The position numbers were made by a program, and so were the translations under genes. From an uncultured Nitrospira sp. (GTDB taxonomy: Bacteria > Nitrospirota > Nitrospiria > Nitrospirales > UBA8639), in assembly GCA_902500695.1 (NCBI GenBank), contig CABVRQ010000004.1, forward strand, positions 94,699 through 100,374: 5,676 nt of DNA, read 5' to 3'. Below the pieces are notes generated by a model that was not told the DNA's origin, ran no database searches, and saw only the letters and a list, made by a program, of their open reading frames with translations. Positions 1 to 5,676 of the stretch are shown here, piece by piece. Numbering within the stretch: the stretch's first letter is position 1; each line of letters opens with the position of its first letter.

Positions 1-299
1 ACATCGCCCACGCCGGCAATCTCAAAAGCTGTTGAAGCACTACCGGGAAAGCCCAAGGACGTCACCGACACCCCGTTCATCAACCACACGGCCACCGTGC
101 CGGTGGCATTCCGCCAGATGACATCCGCCTTGCCATCGCCGTTCACATCCCCCACGCCCGAGATCTGCCAAGCCAGCGGCACCCCGCCTGGAAAGCCGGA
201 GGAGGCAATTATAGGTCCGTTCATCAACCAGATCGCCGTACTGCCATCAGACGTATTCCGCCAAACCAGGTCGGTCGTACCGGACGCATCCAGATCTCC
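1..299 (-). repeat. FG-GAP/VCBS repeats at the end of gene A (two complete, third cut)
   Basis: From residue 970: GDLDASGTTDLVWRN, then GVGDVNGDGKADVIWRN, then the start of a third unit (GVGDV) at the window edge. The D-x-N-x-D-G-x-x-D loop is the calcium-binding type seen in integrin-like FG-GAP and VCBS repeats. In the first unit the loop reads DLDASGTTD, with Ser at the third acidic position, so it may bind calcium poorly or not at all. The second unit is 48 residues, one shorter than its gene B counterpart (WRNATGTV against WRNGMSGTV). Confidence 0.88.
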
Positions 300-3206
300 C
301 AAGACTGAACGACCCGGACTCATGGGTGGCACCAAGGTCAAGGCCGTCGTCACAAAAAAGTCCGGGCCCGTGAGCGCTATCTCGGTTCTGGCTTTATTGT
401 TTAGATTGATCGTTTCAAACAGTATGTTCTTTGTAAATCCTGAGGTCACCTTATGCTGCCCGGAAAGATGAAATAGCAGGTCCGATGAAGTCCCTACCCC
501 AATCGTTTCACTTTCTCGAAAATTCGGTTGCCCCGCCACCGCGCCCGCCGAGACATCCAGGAATTCCGTCGTGGCCCCCGTCGTCTTATTCACCGTATAA
601 ATTCTGGCCGGCGCCACGGCCCCACCGGATACCTGTCGGTTATCCGTGATCGCATAGAGCGTCCCGGCCGAATCAAAGGCCAGGTCCATAAAGTTTCCAA
701 ACATTTTAGCCTTTTGGGTCGCCAGACCCGTCAGGGGATTAATGGTCACCAACCTGCGGGCACTGTTCACTTCGGACGTCACCACGAGCAACCCCCACAG
801 CTGATTGGTCCCAGGCTCCGTGGCAAGCCCTCGGCCCCCTTCTAAGGATTCACCCGTCGACAACGACAGGGAGATCGTGCCCAGCGTGGCACCGGTATCG
901 GGATTGAGCCGATATATTTTCGGCGGGGTTCCAGGCTGTTGCGCAAGCGTCAGCTCTTCGACGGAATACAACATAGATCCGACAAAGGCCAAGCCATGCG
1001 TACGGTGCGTCAGATCAGTAATTTTGGTTACGATCCCATCGGTGCGAAGGCGGTAGAGACTATTTACAAGCGGTCCGGTACGGGGATCATTTTGCACCCC
1101 CATGAGAAAATTCGGCGGTCCGGAGGAAACCTCAAGAGCCACCACACTGCCCGGCGCTACATTCGTCCCCGCAGTGGGATTTTGACTGATCACATTTCCG
1201 AGGAGTACCGTGTCGCTAAAAACTGGGGTCACGGTCCCCACTATCAGACCCGCAGTGGTCAAAGCCGTTTGAGCGATGCCCTGCGTTAAGCCCACAACAT
1301 TTGGCACCTGAGCCCCTAACGATACCACCAGGTTCACCGCACTGCCCGTCGTCACATTAACGCCGGCTATCGGATTTTGACTGATGACGGCACCAATGGC
1401 CACCGTAGCACTCGTGGCGGTCGTCACCGTCCCCACCGTCAAGCCTGCCGTGGTAATCGCGGTCTGGGCCGCTGCCTGCGCCAACCCCACGACATTCGGC
1501 ACGGCGGCTCCAAGGGAGACGACCAGGTTCACCACACTACCCGCCGTCACACTGGTTCCTGATGCGGGAGTTTGACTGATGACGTTCCCAATGGGCACCG
1601 TAACACTCGTGGCAGTCGTCACGGTGCCCACCGTTAAACCGGCCGAGGTTATCGCCGTTTGCGCCGCCGCCTGCGTTAAGCCGACCACATTCGGCACCAC
1701 GGGCCCCAGGGAGACCACCAAAGCCACAGTACTCCCTGGCTCCACATTGTTCCCGCCCCCTGGATTCTGACTGATGACATCTCCCGCAGGCACCGTCGCA
1801 CTTCCTGCCTGCGTCACGGTGCCCACGATCAAACCGACATTAGTGATTGCCGTCTGGGCCGCCGCCTGCGCCAACCCCACGACATTCGGGACTGCGGTGC
1901 CCAGGGAAGTCACCAGATTTACCGCAGTGCCGGGCGCCACATTCGTCCCTGCGACAGGAGTTTGACTGATGACGTTCCCAATGGCCACCGTCTGACTATT
2001 GGTCGAGGTCACCGATCCCACCGTCAGACCGGCCGAGGTTATCGCCGTTTGTGCCGCCGCCTGCATTAAGCCGACCACATTCGGCACCGCAGGACCCAGG
2101 GAGACCACCAAAGCCACAGTACTCCCTGGCTCCACATTGTTCCCGCCCCCTGGATTCTGACTGATGACATCTCCCGCAGGCACTGTGGCACTTCCTGCCT
2201 GCGTCACGGTGCCAACCGTCAAACCGACATTAGTGATTGCCGTCTGGGCCGCCGCCTGCGCCAACCCCACCACATTCGGCACGGCGGTGCCTAGCGACAC
2301 CACGAAGGCCACGGGACTGCCAGGCTCCACATTGCCGCCCCCCGACACCGGATTCTGACTGATGACGTTCCCAATAGGTACAGTGGCACTATTAGCTGAC
2401 GTCACCGTCCCCACTGTGAGACCCGCATTCGTAATGGCCGATTGAGCCGCTAACTGCGCTAAGCCCACCACATTTGGCACTGCCGCCCCAACTGAAACTA
2501 GCAAGGCAACAGCACTACCCGCTTCCACGTTGGTTCCTGCGAGGGGATTTTGACTGATGACGTTCCCAATGGGCACCGTGGCACTATTAGCTGACGTCAC
2601 TGTCCCCACCGAGAGGCCGACACCGGTGATCGCCGTTTGCGCCGTGCCTTGGGGCATCCCCACGACATTCGGCACCTCGATACCCAGCGACACCACAAAG
2701 GCCACCGCATCACCCTGAAACACATTTGTCCCCGCCGCCGGATTCTGACTGATGACGTTCCCAATAGGCACCGTGGCATTATTGGCTGCCGTCACAGGAC
2801 CCACCGAGAGACCCGCATCTGTAATAGCGCTTTGGGCCGCGGCCTGTGCCAACCCCACCACACTCGGCACCCCCACTCCGGAAATCACGAGGTCCACCTG
2901 ACTACCCGATACCACATTGATCCCGGCCGCTGGATCGTGACTAATGACGTTGCCAATGGGCACCCCACCACTAATGGCCGCCGTCACAACTCCCACGGTG
3001 AGACCAAGGCTCGTAATATCTGACTCTGCCGTAGCCTGTGGGATCCCGATAAAATTAGGAACTTCTACGGCTCTTGCTGTCGCTGGGAAAATAAAGGTGA
3101 GGAAAACAAGGCTTACGAAAACTACCAACCGCAAAAAGATCAACTTGTGACACCTTTGCAACCTCTGGTTGGTTGGATTCAACTCTGTCTGGTGCTGAAC
3201 CTTCAT
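1..3206 (-). CDS. Secreted PASTA-array / propeller-like / FG-GAP repeat protein (gene A), 3' end outside window
   Basis: Reading the minus strand from ATG at 3206 gives an uninterrupted frame of 1,068 codons to the left edge, with no stop seen, so the C-terminus is missing. Order of parts: signal peptide (residues 1-46), ten PASTA repeats of exactly 65 residues (49-698), a propeller-like domain (699-969), then FG-GAP/VCBS repeats from 970 onward. PASTA repeats are recognised by VPNVVGL...AxxAIT.AGLTVGTVT...VISQNP.AGTNV..GS.V.LVVSLG. FG-GAP repeats show GDVNGDGKAD followed by WRN and IWLMNG. No kinase, penicillin-binding or other catalytic domain is present, which is unusual for a PASTA protein. 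The likely role is extracellular binding or adhesion; that is inference. By comparison with gene B, about four more FG-GAP repeats (about 200 residues) should follow beyond the window. The nearest in-frame upstream stop is TAG at 3293-3291. The start is uncertain: GTG 3209, ATG 3206 or TTG 3143. Gene B lies 160 bp upstream on the same strand. Confidence 0.93.
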   Translation of the reverse strand, partial: MKVQHQTELNPTNQRLQRCHKLIFLRLVVFVSLVFLTFIFPATARAVEVPNFIGIPQATAESDITSLGLTVGVVTAAISGGVPIGNVISHDPAAGINVVSGSQVDLVISGVGVPSVVGLAQAAAQSAITDAGLSVGPVTAANNATVPIGNVISQNPAAGTNVFQGDAVAFVVSLGIEVPNVVGMPQGTAQTAITGVGLSVGTVTSANSATVPIGNVISQNPLAGTNVEAGSAVALLVSVGAAVPNVVGLAQLAAQSAITNAGLTVGTVTSANSATVPIGNVISQNPVSGGGNVEPGSPVAFVVSLGTAVPNVVGLAQAAAQTAITNVGLTVGTVTQAGSATVPAGDVISQNPGGGNNVEPGSTVALVVSLGPAVPNVVGLMQAAAQTAITSAGLTVGSVTSTNSQTVAIGNVISQTPVAGTNVAPGTAVNLVTSLGTAVPNVVGLAQAAAQTAITNVGLIVGTVTQAGSATVPAGDVISQNPGGGNNVEPGSTVALVVSLGPVVPNVVGLTQAAAQTAITSAGLTVGTVTTATSVTVPIGNVISQTPASGTSVTAGSVVNLVVSLGAAVPNVVGLAQAAAQTAITTAGLTVGTVTTATSATVAIGAVISQNPIAGVNVTTGSAVNLVVSLGAQVPNVVGLTQGIAQTALTTAGLIVGTVTPVFSDTVLLGNVISQNPTAGTNVAPGSVVALEVSSGPPNFLMGVQNDPRTGPLVNSLYRLRTDGIVTKITDLTHRTHGLAFVGSMLYSVEELTLAQQPGTPPKIYRLNPDTGATLGTISLSLSTGESLEGGRGLATEPGTNQLWGLLVVTSEVNSARRLVTINPLTGLATQKAKMFGNFMDLAFDSAGTLYAITDNRQVSGGAVAPARIYTVNKTTGATTEFLDVSAGAVAGQPNFRESETIGVGTSSDLLFHLSGQHKVTSGFTKNILFETINLNNKARTEIALTGPDFFVTTALTLVPPMSPGRSVLGDLDASGTTDLVWRNTSDGSTAIWLMNGPIIASSGFPGGVPLAWQISGVGDVNGDGKADVIWRNATGTVAVWLMNGVSVTSLGFPGSASTAFEIAGVGD
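300..1112 (-). other. Propeller-like middle domain of gene A
   Basis: Residues 699-969 follow the last PASTA repeat. The sequence has short recurring blocks of the form LYRL..DG, LYSVEELT, IYRLNPDTGA, LVTINPLTG, LAFDSAGTLYAITD and IYTVNKTTGA, in which a strand with an aromatic residue is followed by a turn of NP/NK-x-TG. This is typical of beta-propeller blades. It resembles DUF4394-like or other uncharacterised propeller domains, but I cannot assign a family with certainty. No catalytic motif was recognised. It is conserved with gene B apart from a one-residue difference near NRQVSGG and a two-residue difference in the linker before GDLDASG. Confidence 0.6.
1113..3062 (-). repeat. Ten tandem PASTA repeats in gene A (195-bp period)
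   Basis: Exactly 1,950 bp divides into ten units of 195 bp (65 residues), residues 49-698, with no gap or linker. Each starts VPNVVG or a variant and ends VSLG plus two residues. Unit 1 is the most diverged (VPNFIGIP, ISHDP in place of ISQNP) and unit 10 also departs (VFSDTVLLG). Units 5 and 7 are nearly identical, and units 6 and 8 are close. PASTA domains are known from PknB/Stk-type kinases and penicillin-binding proteins, where some bind muropeptides. Here they form a long free-standing array, probably an elongated stalk; that role is inference. Confidence 0.92.
1579..2358. repeat. 390-bp tandem duplication spanning two PASTA units
   Basis: Segment 1579-1968 (units 8/7) is repeated as 1969-2358 (units 6/5) with few differences, best between about 1631-1902 and 2021-2292. 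The stretch 1705-1793 is identical to 2095-2183 (89 bp), and 1829-1880 is identical to 2219-2270 (52 bp). Other neighbouring units share the protein pattern but are much less alike in DNA, so the two-unit block was copied more recently than the rest, or was homogenised by gene conversion. The 390-bp step keeps the reading frame. Confidence 0.85.
3069..3206 (-). other. Sec-type signal peptide of gene A
   Basis: Residues 1-46 have a polar, positively charged N-region (Arg15, Arg18, Lys21, Arg26), a hydrophobic core of about 14 residues (LVVFVSLVFLTFIF) and a small-residue end, ATARA, followed by VEVPN. Ala44-Arg45-Ala46 fits the AXA rule of signal peptidase I, which puts the mature N-terminus at Val47, two residues before the first PASTA repeat. 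No lipobox Cys follows the core (Cys19 lies before it) and there is no twin-Arg motif. The N-region is long if ATG 3206 is the start; use of TTG 3143 would give an ordinary 25-residue signal peptide. Confidence 0.85.
3141..3157 (-). promoter_or_regulatory. Possible ribosome binding site and alternative TTG start for gene A
   Basis: On the minus strand, AAAGGTG (3157-3151) lies seven bases before an in-frame TTG (3143-3141). It resembles a Shine-Dalgarno sequence, whereas the bases before ATG 3206 (GACTCCCCATTAATGTG) show none. Starting here would remove the 21 polar residues and leave MIFLRLVVF... as a compact signal peptide. TTG starts are rarer than ATG, so ATG 3206 stays the default call and this is an alternative. 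Confidence 0.4.
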
Positions 3207-3366
3207 CACATTAATGGGGAGTCCGGTCGTGTAATAAACTAAGTGGCCGAAAGATACCTGATCATGAGCAAGAGAGAAATAGAATGTGGTCTAAAATGCA
3301 ACATGTGAAAATTTACAGGTTCTATCTCTATGGGGCTGGAAAACCGTTCAGCTCGGGATATCCACA
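3207..3366. other. Intergenic gap between the two paralogues
   Basis: The 160 bp between the gene B stop and the gene A start are more AT-rich than the genes. A GCTG/CAGC pair (3335-3338 with 3349-3352) could form a 4-bp stem but has no T-run after it, so it is not a convincing terminator. I see no -35/-10 pair with good spacing. The gap is long enough for a separate gene A promoter but does not prove one; readthrough from gene B is equally possible. Confidence 0.5.
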
Positions 3367-5676
3367 CTACTGAATTTCCCAATCGGAGGGAGCGGAACCC
3401 GGGAAACCCACGGTCGAAATTGCTAACCCGTTCATCAGCCAGACGGCCACTAAGGCACTCTTGTCATTGCGCCAGATGACATCGGCATTGCCATCCCCGT
3501 TCACATCGCCGACCTGAGAAATTTGCCAGGCTACGGGCACTCCGCCTGGAAAGCCTGCCGTGGTGATGGCGGCCCCGTTCATCAACCAGATCGCGGTACT
3601 GCCATCACTCTGATTGCGCCAGACCAGATCCGCCTTGCCATCGCCGTTCATATCGCCAACCCCTGCAATTTCAAAAGCGGTTGGGGCAACTCCAACAAAG
3701 CCTACTGCCGTGGCTGACAACCCGTTCATCAACCATATAGCCACTCCCCCAGTGATTCCATTGCGCCAAATGACATCGGCATTCCCATCTCCATTCACAT
3801 CGCCCACACCCCCGATTTGCCAGGCCAAAGGCACTCCGCCCGGAAAACCGGATGCAGCAATAGCGGTCCCGTTCATCAACCAGATCGCGGTGCTGCCATC
3901 AGTGATATTCCGCCAGACCAGGTCGGCTTTGCCATCACCATTGACATCGCCCACGCCGGCAATCTCAAAAGCCTTCGACGAGCTTCCGGGAAACCCCACG
4001 GTCGTCACGGACACCCCGTTCATCTGCCATATCGCTACCGTGCCACTCATACCATTTCGCCAGATGACATCCGCCTTGCCATCGCCATTCACATCCCCCA
4101 CTCCCGCGATCTTCCAGACCTTTGGCACCCCGCCTGGAAAGCCGGAGGCAGCGATCGTCGTTCCGTTCATCAACCAGATCGCGGTGCTCCCATCATTCTG
4201 GTTGCGCCAGATCAGATCGGCCGTTCCCGACGCATCAAGATCTCCCAAGGCCGGAGGACTTGTCGGTGGCACCAGGGTCAAGGCTGTCGTCACAAAAAAA
4301 TCAGGGCCTGTGAGCACCATCGCTGTTCTCGCTTTCGTCGTCCGATGAATCGTTTCAAACAGGATATTCTTGGAAAACCCTGAGGTTACTTTATGCTGAC
4401 CGGAGAGATGATACAATAGGTCAGATGAAGGCCCCATCCCAATCGTTTCGCTTTCCCTAAAATTTGGTTGTCCCGCCACGGCGCCGGCCGAGACATCCAG
4501 AAATTCCGTCGCCGCCCCTGTCGACTTATTCACCGTATACATCCGCGCCGGAAACACCTTCGACCCCCCTGGCGCAGGTCGGTTGTCGGTGATTGCATAA
4601 AGCGTCCCGGCTGCATCGAAAGCCAAGTCCATAAAGTTTCCAAACAGTTTCGCCTTTTGGGTAGCCACCCCCGTCGTCGTGTTAATTGTGACTAACCGGC
4701 GGGTGCTGTTCACTTCGGACGTTACCACGAGCAACCCCCACAACAGATTAGTCCCAGGCTCCGTGGCCAACCCTCGCCCACCCTCTACCGATTCGCCCGT
4801 CGATAACGACAGGGGGATCTTGGCTAAAGAGGCCCCGCTCTCCGGATTCAGCCGATACAAATTCGGCGAAGTCCCGGGCCGCGGAGAAAGAGACAGTTCC
4901 TCGACGGAATACAACGTGGTCCCGACATAGGCCAAGCCATGGGTGCGGTGCGTCAAATTTCCGATTCTGGTCACCACCCCATCTGTGCGAAGGCGGTAGA
5001 GACTATTCACGAGCGGACCGGTCTTGGGATCATTTTGGACCCCCATAAGAAAAACCGGCGGCCCTGACGAAATAACCAGAGCTACCCCGCTGGCCGGAGC
5101 CACATTGGTCCCTGCTCCTGGATTTTGCCCAATGACCTCCCCAAGCGGCACCGTGGCACTAATGGCTGTCGTTACCGTCCCCACTGTCAGGCCCGACGTG
5201 GTCAAAGCCTTTTGAGCATTGATCTGCGTCAGACCAACAACATTGGGCACCTGAGCCCCTAACGATACCACCAGCTCCACGGCACTGCCCGGTGCCACAT
5301 TGTCTCCCGCTGTCGGAGTTTGACTGATGACCGCACCAATCTCCACGGTTGCACTATTAGCTGTCGTCACCGTCCCAACCGTCAAACGCGCACCGGTAAT
5401 TGCACTTTGCGCCGCGGCCTGCTGCAAGCCAACCACATTCGGCACTGCGGCTCCAAGGGAAACGACCAGGTTCACCGCACTACCCGCCGCCACCTTGGTT
5501 CCTGGCGCAGGAGCTTGACTAATTACTCTCCCAATGGGAACGCTCTGACTATTGGTCGAGTTCACCGTCCCAACCGTCAATCCTGCGCGGGTAATCGCAG
5601 TTTTCGCTGCGGCCTCCGTTATCCCCACGACATTCGGAACCGCCGGCCCCGTGGACACCACCAGCGCCACCGCACT
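3367..5676 (-). CDS. PASTA / propeller-like / FG-GAP repeat protein (gene B), 5' end outside window
   Basis: The minus-strand frame is open from the right edge to a TAG at 3369-3367, giving 769 residues in the window. It begins inside a PASTA repeat (SAVALVVSTGPA), so the true start and any signal peptide lie beyond 5676. An in-frame GTG near the edge is an internal Val codon, not a start. Parts in order: the tail of one PASTA repeat, three complete 65-residue PASTA repeats, a propeller-like domain of about 270 residues, and six FG-GAP repeats of about 49 residues. The protein ends in SAPSDWEIQ straight after the sixth repeat. No LPXTG, PEP-CTERM, transmembrane or other sorting tail is visible, so it is probably released or held by its repeats. 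It is a close paralogue of gene A downstream. Function is inferred as surface or extracellular binding; no catalytic domain is seen. It probably has more PASTA repeats and a signal peptide upstream, as gene A does. Confidence 0.95.
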   Translation of the reverse strand, partial: SAVALVVSTGPAVPNVVGITEAAAKTAITRAGLTVGTVNSTNSQSVPIGRVISQAPAPGTKVAAGSAVNLVVSLGAAVPNVVGLQQAAAQSAITGARLTVGTVTTANSATVEIGAVISQTPTAGDNVAPGSAVELVVSLGAQVPNVVGLTQINAQKALTTSGLTVGTVTTAISATVPLGEVIGQNPGAGTNVAPASGVALVISSGPPVFLMGVQNDPKTGPLVNSLYRLRTDGVVTRIGNLTHRTHGLAYVGTTLYSVEELSLSPRPGTSPNLYRLNPESGASLAKIPLSLSTGESVEGGRGLATEPGTNLLWGLLVVTSEVNSTRRLVTINTTTGVATQKAKLFGNFMDLAFDAAGTLYAITDNRPAPGGSKVFPARMYTVNKSTGAATEFLDVSAGAVAGQPNFRESETIGMGPSSDLLYHLSGQHKVTSGFSKNILFETIHRTTKARTAMVLTGPDFFVTTALTLVPPTSPPALGDLDASGTADLIWRNQNDGSTAIWLMNGTTIAASGFPGGVPKVWKIAGVGDVNGDGKADVIWRNGMSGTVAIWQMNGVSVTTVGFPGSSSKAFEIAGVGDVNGDGKADLVWRNITDGSTAIWLMNGTAIAASGFPGGVPLAWQIGGVGDVNGDGNADVIWRNGITGGVAIWLMNGLSATAVGFVGVAPTAFEIAGVGDMNGDGKADLVWRNQSDGSTAIWLMNGAAITTAGFPGGVPVAWQISQVGDVNGDGNADVIWRNDKSALVAVWLMNGLAISTVGFPGSAPSDWEIQ
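3370..4245 (-). repeat. Six FG-GAP/VCBS repeats closing gene B
   Basis: The 292 residues hold six units of about 49. Their loops are DLDASGTAD, DVNGDGKAD (twice), DVNGDGNAD (twice) and DMNGDGKAD, each followed by a WRN motif. Units alternate in type: odd units carry DGSTAIWLMNG and GFPGGVP, while even units carry a variant with VAIW or VAVW and GFPGS or GFVGV. The true period is therefore about 98 residues (294 bp). Five of the six loops keep the calcium-binding acidic residues. The stop codon follows the last unit at once. Confidence 0.9.
3944..5274. repeat. Long direct repeat, gene B copy
   Basis: This is the partner of 1-1331. Differences are mostly single bases, many at third codon positions, plus whole-codon indels: one extra codon near NRPAPGGSKV, two fewer codons at LVPPTSPPALG, and one extra codon at WRNGMSG. 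Long near-identical direct repeats this close together could recombine and delete or fuse the two genes. Confidence 0.85.
4246..5055 (-). other. Propeller-like middle domain of gene B
   Basis: This 270-residue block between the PASTA and FG-GAP parts is the counterpart of the gene A domain. Blocks shared almost unchanged include FLMGVQNDP, LTHRTHGLA, LSLSTGES, GGRGLATEPGTN, FGNFMDLAFD, AGAVAGQPNFRESETIG, LSGQHKVTSGF and LTGPDFFVTTALTLVPP. LYRL, LYRLNPESGA, LVTINTTTG, LYAITDN and YTVNKSTGA repeats suggest a beta-propeller. The conserved GQPNFRESETIG and SGQHKVTSG segments are the likeliest functional surface, but no known active site was recognised. Confidence 0.6.
5056..5676 (-). repeat. PASTA repeats of gene B (three complete plus the end of a fourth)
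   Basis: Three 195-bp units fill 5056-5640, starting VPNVVGITE, VPNVVGLQQ and VPNVVGLTQ. A further 12 residues of an upstream unit reach the right edge. The last two units line up with units 9-10 of gene A at a constant offset of 3,943 bp, including a 29-bp identical stretch (1303-1331 and 5246-5274). The array probably continues to the right of the window. Confidence 0.92.

Larger units (their letters stand above)
1..1331. repeat. Long direct repeat, gene A copy
   Basis: This stretch matches 3944-5274 in gene B in the same direction. Positions 1 and 1112 correspond to 3944 and 5055 at an offset of 3,943 bp, because three or more small in-frame indels cancel out. It covers the start of the FG-GAP repeats, the whole middle domain and part of the last two PASTA units. 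It marks an ancestral gene duplication rather than a mobile element; no terminal inverted repeats or transposase were seen. Confidence 0.85.

Noticed and set aside
97..1289. Several plus-strand frames of 83-124 codons
   Set aside because: They overlap the fully open minus-strand frame of gene A and show no recognisable protein pattern.
1384..2358. Series of plus-strand frames of 63-64 codons at 195-bp spacing
   Set aside because: Each is the reverse image of one PASTA unit. The regular ATG and TGA come from the conserved VISQ codons, which read TTGACTGATGAC on the other strand.
2597..2779. Minus-strand open frame of 60 codons
   Set aside because: It lies out of frame inside the PASTA array of gene A and is an Arg-rich shadow product.
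1113..3062. CRISPR-like or satellite DNA array
   Set aside because: The 195-bp period is a multiple of three, has no spacer/repeat division, and encodes in-frame PASTA domains.
3335..3352. Hairpin that could be a terminator for gene B
   Set aside because: Only a 4-bp stem (GCTG/CAGC) with a 10-base loop and no following T-run.
3356..3363. GGATATCC palindrome just after the gene B stop
   Set aside because: Eight bases, single occurrence noticed, no flanking symmetry; fits chance.
3614..4348. Plus-strand open frame of 244 codons, with a 188-codon neighbour at 3817-4383
   Set aside because: Antisense to the FG-GAP repeats and middle domain of gene B; the translation is a low-complexity periodic image of the repeat and matches no known family.
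5056..5676. PASTA repeats as the tail of a Ser/Thr kinase or penicillin-binding protein
   Set aside because: The repeats lead into the propeller-like and FG-GAP domains, and the intact paralogue (gene A) has only a signal peptide before its array, with no kinase or transpeptidase domain.

Overview
The window is filled by two large, tandem, paralogous genes on the minus strand, separated by a 160-bp gap. Both encode modular repeat proteins of the secreted or cell-surface type, with the same domain order: an array of about 65-residue PASTA repeats, a roughly 270-residue propeller-like domain that I cannot name firmly, and FG-GAP/VCBS-type repeats of about 49 residues carrying Asp-rich calcium-binding loops (DxNGDGxAD). 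There is no sign of an RNA gene, insertion sequence or CRISPR array, and no convincing plus-strand gene. The many plus-strand open frames are antisense shadows of the repeats.

Layout, in the direction of transcription (right to left). Gene B (5676 to 3367) enters from the right edge inside a PASTA repeat. It has three complete PASTA repeats, the middle domain and six FG-GAP repeats, and stops at a TAG right after the last repeat. The gap 3366-3207 holds neither a clear terminator nor a clear promoter. Gene A (3206 to 1) starts with a long signal peptide, has ten PASTA repeats, the same middle domain and two complete FG-GAP repeats, and runs off the left edge. I translated gene A codon by codon and found no stop or frameshift, giving at least 1,068 codons. 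The two genes align from the FG-GAP part through the last PASTA repeats, with only whole-codon insertions and deletions, so both look like functional copies kept by selection.

Inferred role: an exported protein with a long stalk of PASTA modules (a family known for binding peptidoglycan fragments in kinases and penicillin-binding proteins), topped by propeller-like and FG-GAP domains of the kind used in adhesion and ligand binding. No kinase, transpeptidase or enzyme domain is visible in either gene, and gene B has no recognisable C-terminal anchor. The number of PASTA repeats appears to have changed by internal duplication, including a recent 390-bp two-repeat copy.

Organism: a moderately GC-rich bacterium. 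Secreted proteins with WRN...IWLMNG FG-GAP repeats are familiar from environmental Gram-negative lineages. A Nitrospira-like or related soil or water bacterium would fit, but this is a weak guess from protein style and nothing in the window fixes the taxonomy.
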